A stretch of DNA of 64,000 bases from Streptomyces roseus (GTDB taxonomy: Bacteria; Actinomycetota; Actinomycetes; Streptomycetales; Streptomycetaceae), in the NCBI RefSeq assembly GCF_001044425.1, contig NZ_LFML01000085.1, positions 62,592 through 126,591 on the forward strand, in the 5' to 3' direction. A program made the translations under genes and the position numbers. Shown here one piece after another: positions 62,482 to 64,000 of the stretch. Below the pieces are notes generated by a model. The model saw nothing but the letters and a program-made list of their open reading frames with translations, did not search any database and had not been told where the DNA came from. How positions within the stretch are numbered: the stretch's first letter is position 1; every line of letters starts with the position of its first letter.

Positions 62482-64000
62482 TCAGCCGACGAGCTGGTCG
62501 TAGGCCGGGAGGGTGAGGAAGTCCGCGTAGTCCGCGTCCAGGGAGACCTGGAGGAGGAGGTCGTGGGCCTGCTGCCACTTCCCGGCCGCGAAGGCCTCCT
62601 CGCCGATCTCGGCGCGGATCGCGGCCAGCTCCCCGGCGGCGATCTCGCGGGTGAGGTCGGCGGTGGCCGTCTTGCCGTTCTCGAAGACGACGCCAGCGTT
62701 GATCCACTGCCAGATCTGCGAGCGGGAGATCTCGGCGGTGGCCGCGTCCTCCATCAGGCCGAAGATGCCGACCGCGCCCAGGCCGCGCAGCCAGGCCTCG
62801 ATGTAGCGGATGCCGACCTGGACGGCGTTGCGCAGGCCCTCGTACGTCGGCTTCGCGTCGAGCGAGTCGATCGCGATGAGCTCGCCGGGCGCCACCGAGA
62901 CGTCCTCGCGCAGCCGGTCCTTCTGGTTCGGCTTCTCGCCGAGGACGGCGTCGAAGGAGGCCATCGCGATCGGGACCAGGTCGGGGTGGGCGACCCAGGA
63001 ACCGTCGAAGCCGTCGCCCGCCTCGCGGTCCTTGTCGGCCTTGACCTTCTCGAAGGCGACCCGGTTGGCCTCGGCGTCCTTGCGGGACGGGATGAAGGCC
63101 GCCATGCCGCCGATGGCGTGCGCGCCGCGCTTGTGGCAGGTGCGGACCAGGAGCTCGGTGTACGCCCGCCTGAACGGGGCCGTCATCGTCACCGCGTTGC
63201 GGTCCGGAAGGACGAACTTCCCGCCGCCGTCACGGAAGTTCTTCACGATCGAGAACAGGTAGTCCCAACGGCCCGCGTTCAGGCCCGCCGCGTGGTCGCG
63301 CAGTTCGTAGAGGATCTCCTCCATCTCGTACGCGGCCGTGATGGTCTCGATCAGGACGGTCGCGCGGACCGTGCCCTGCGGGATGCCGACGTAGTCCTGC
63401 GAGAAGACGAAGATCTCGTTCCAGAGGCGCGCCTCCAGGTGCGACTCCGTCTTCGGCAGGTAGAAGTACGGGCCCTTGCCGAGCTCGATGAGCCGCTTGG
63501 CGTTGTGGAAGAAGTACAGGCCGAAGTCGACCAGCGCGCCGGGGACCGGGCGGCCCTCGATCTGGAGGTGGCGCTCCTCCAGGTGCCAGCCGCGCGGGCG
63601 CATCACGACGGTCGCCAGCTGCTCGGCCGGCTTCAGGGCGTACGACTTGCCCGTGCGCGGGTCCGTGAAGTCGATGCGGCGCTCGTAGGCATCGATCAGG
63701 TTGAGCTGGCCGAGGACGACGTTCTCCCAGGTGGGGGCGGAGGCGTCCTCGAAGTCGGCGAGCCAGACCTTGGCGCCCGAGTTCAGGGCGTTGACGGTCA
63801 TCTTGCGGTCGGTGGGACCGGTGATCTCCACACGGCGGTCGTTCAGCGCGGCCGGCGCCGGCGCGACCTTCCAGTCGCCCTCGCGGACCTGTGCGGTGTC
63901 CGGGAGGAAGTCGAGGTGGGAGGTGCGGGCGATCTCGGCGCGGCGCTCGGCGCGGCGGGCGAGCAGCTCGTCGCGGCGGGGCGTGAACCGCCGGTGGAGT
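62482..64000 (-). CDS. aceB: Malate synthase A, 5' end outside window
   Basis: At least 506 residues; the family is about 540. Marks: GPTDRKM, VWLADFEDASAPTWENVV, RPRGWHLEERHL, LIETITAAYEMEEIL, GLNAGRWDYLFS, FDGSWVAHPDLVPIA and LMEDAATAEISRSQIWQWI. Condenses glyoxylate and acetyl-CoA to malate. The frame is open to the right edge (RRFTPRRDELLARRAERR precedes). Alongside gcl this gives the host two uses for purine-derived glyoxylate. Confidence 0.95.
   Translation of the reverse strand, partial: LHRRFTPRRDELLARRAERRAEIARTSHLDFLPDTAQVREGDWKVAPAPAALNDRRVEITGPTDRKMTVNALNSGAKVWLADFEDASAPTWENVVLGQLNLIDAYERRIDFTDPRTGKSYALKPAEQLATVVMRPRGWHLEERHLQIEGRPVPGALVDFGLYFFHNAKRLIELGKGPYFYLPKTESHLEARLWNEIFVFSQDYVGIPQGTVRATVLIETITAAYEMEEILYELRDHAAGLNAGRWDYLFSIVKNFRDGGGKFVLPDRNAVTMTAPFRRAYTELLVRTCHKRGAHAIGGMAAFIPSRKDAEANRVAFEKVKADKDREAGDGFDGSWVAHPDLVPIAMASFDAVLGEKPNQKDRLREDVSVAPGELIAIDSLDAKPTYEGLRNAVQVGIRYIEAWLRGLGAVGIFGLMEDAATAEISRSQIWQWINAGVVFENGKTATADLTREIAAGELAAIRAEIGEEAFAAGKWQQAHDLLLQVSLDADYADFLTLPAYDQLVG

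Overview
The window is high-GC DNA with strong GTG/ATG start use and Streptomyces-type gene content (Hanks-type kinases, DUF2637 plasmid-transfer proteins, streptomycete purine-salvage genes). It reads as a chromosomal segment of a Streptomyces or close relative, interrupted by a genomic island of about 33.4 kb.

Left chromosomal flank (1-6440): the end of a HEAT-repeat protein, a membrane Ser/Thr kinase, a small unknown protein and a glyoxalase-like protein. The flank is cut at a 185-bp fragment of the 3' end of corA.

Island (about 6629-40010): it is inserted in corA and bounded by a 185-bp direct repeat of the corA 3' end. The island brings its own recoded copy of that end, so an intact CorA (39826-40998) is restored at the right side. 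A second att-like core at 8074-8097 isolates a small left cassette with one unusual Ser/Thr kinase ending in a UvrD/PcrA-type Tudor domain. The rest has five blocks. (i) A minus-strand operon of a DUF262 protein, an AAA ATPase of the DUF3696 type and an unknown protein, divergent from a large protein with a HEPN-like RNANAH motif. (ii) A five-gene restriction-type system: a C5-cytosine methyltransferase fused to an endonuclease III-like iron-sulfur domain, convergent with an operon of GHKL ATPase, Z1 helicase, PD-(D/E)XK nuclease and AIPR protein. (iii) A tightly overlapped minus-strand operon that looks like a ribosomal-peptide (RiPP) pathway: NUDIX, radical SAM/SPASM enzyme, Cys-rich protein, 2OG-Fe oxygenase, P-loop kinase, protein-kinase-like enzyme, a 47-aa candidate precursor, an HExxH peptide hydroxylase, a serine hydrolase and a CxxC protein. 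A strong hairpin follows the candidate precursor. (iv) A plus-strand regulator/oxidoreductase pair, a broken regulator, an HFCD-type flavoprotein and a second NUDIX. (v) Remnants of a conjugative/mobilisable element (MobC-like, DUF2637, small membrane proteins), partly fused out of frame. No integrase, relaxase or FtsK/TraB translocase is visible, so the island looks immobilised or dependent on help.

Right chromosomal flank (40998-64000): an AlkZ/HTH_42-family protein, an acyl-CoA synthetase, a glutathione peroxidase and a zinc-ribbon protein with a degenerate nuclease fold. A purine/glyoxylate block follows: gcl, catalase, tartronate semialdehyde reductase, hydroxypyruvate isomerase, a small HTH pair, uraD-uraH-urate oxidase, an 8-oxoguanine-deaminase-like amidohydrolase and a purine permease. 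The uric acid genes lead to allantoin. Glyoxylate from allantoin would be handled by gcl, hyi and the reductase, and by malate synthase at the right edge (aceB, partial), while catalase removes the H2O2 made by urate oxidase. Shared palindromes (TTCCG-N5-CGGAA and TCAACA-N3-TGTTGA) link several of these genes. A 3'-5' exonuclease, an SDR/TetR divergent pair with a clean operator and a secreted GDSL esterase lie between the permease and aceB.
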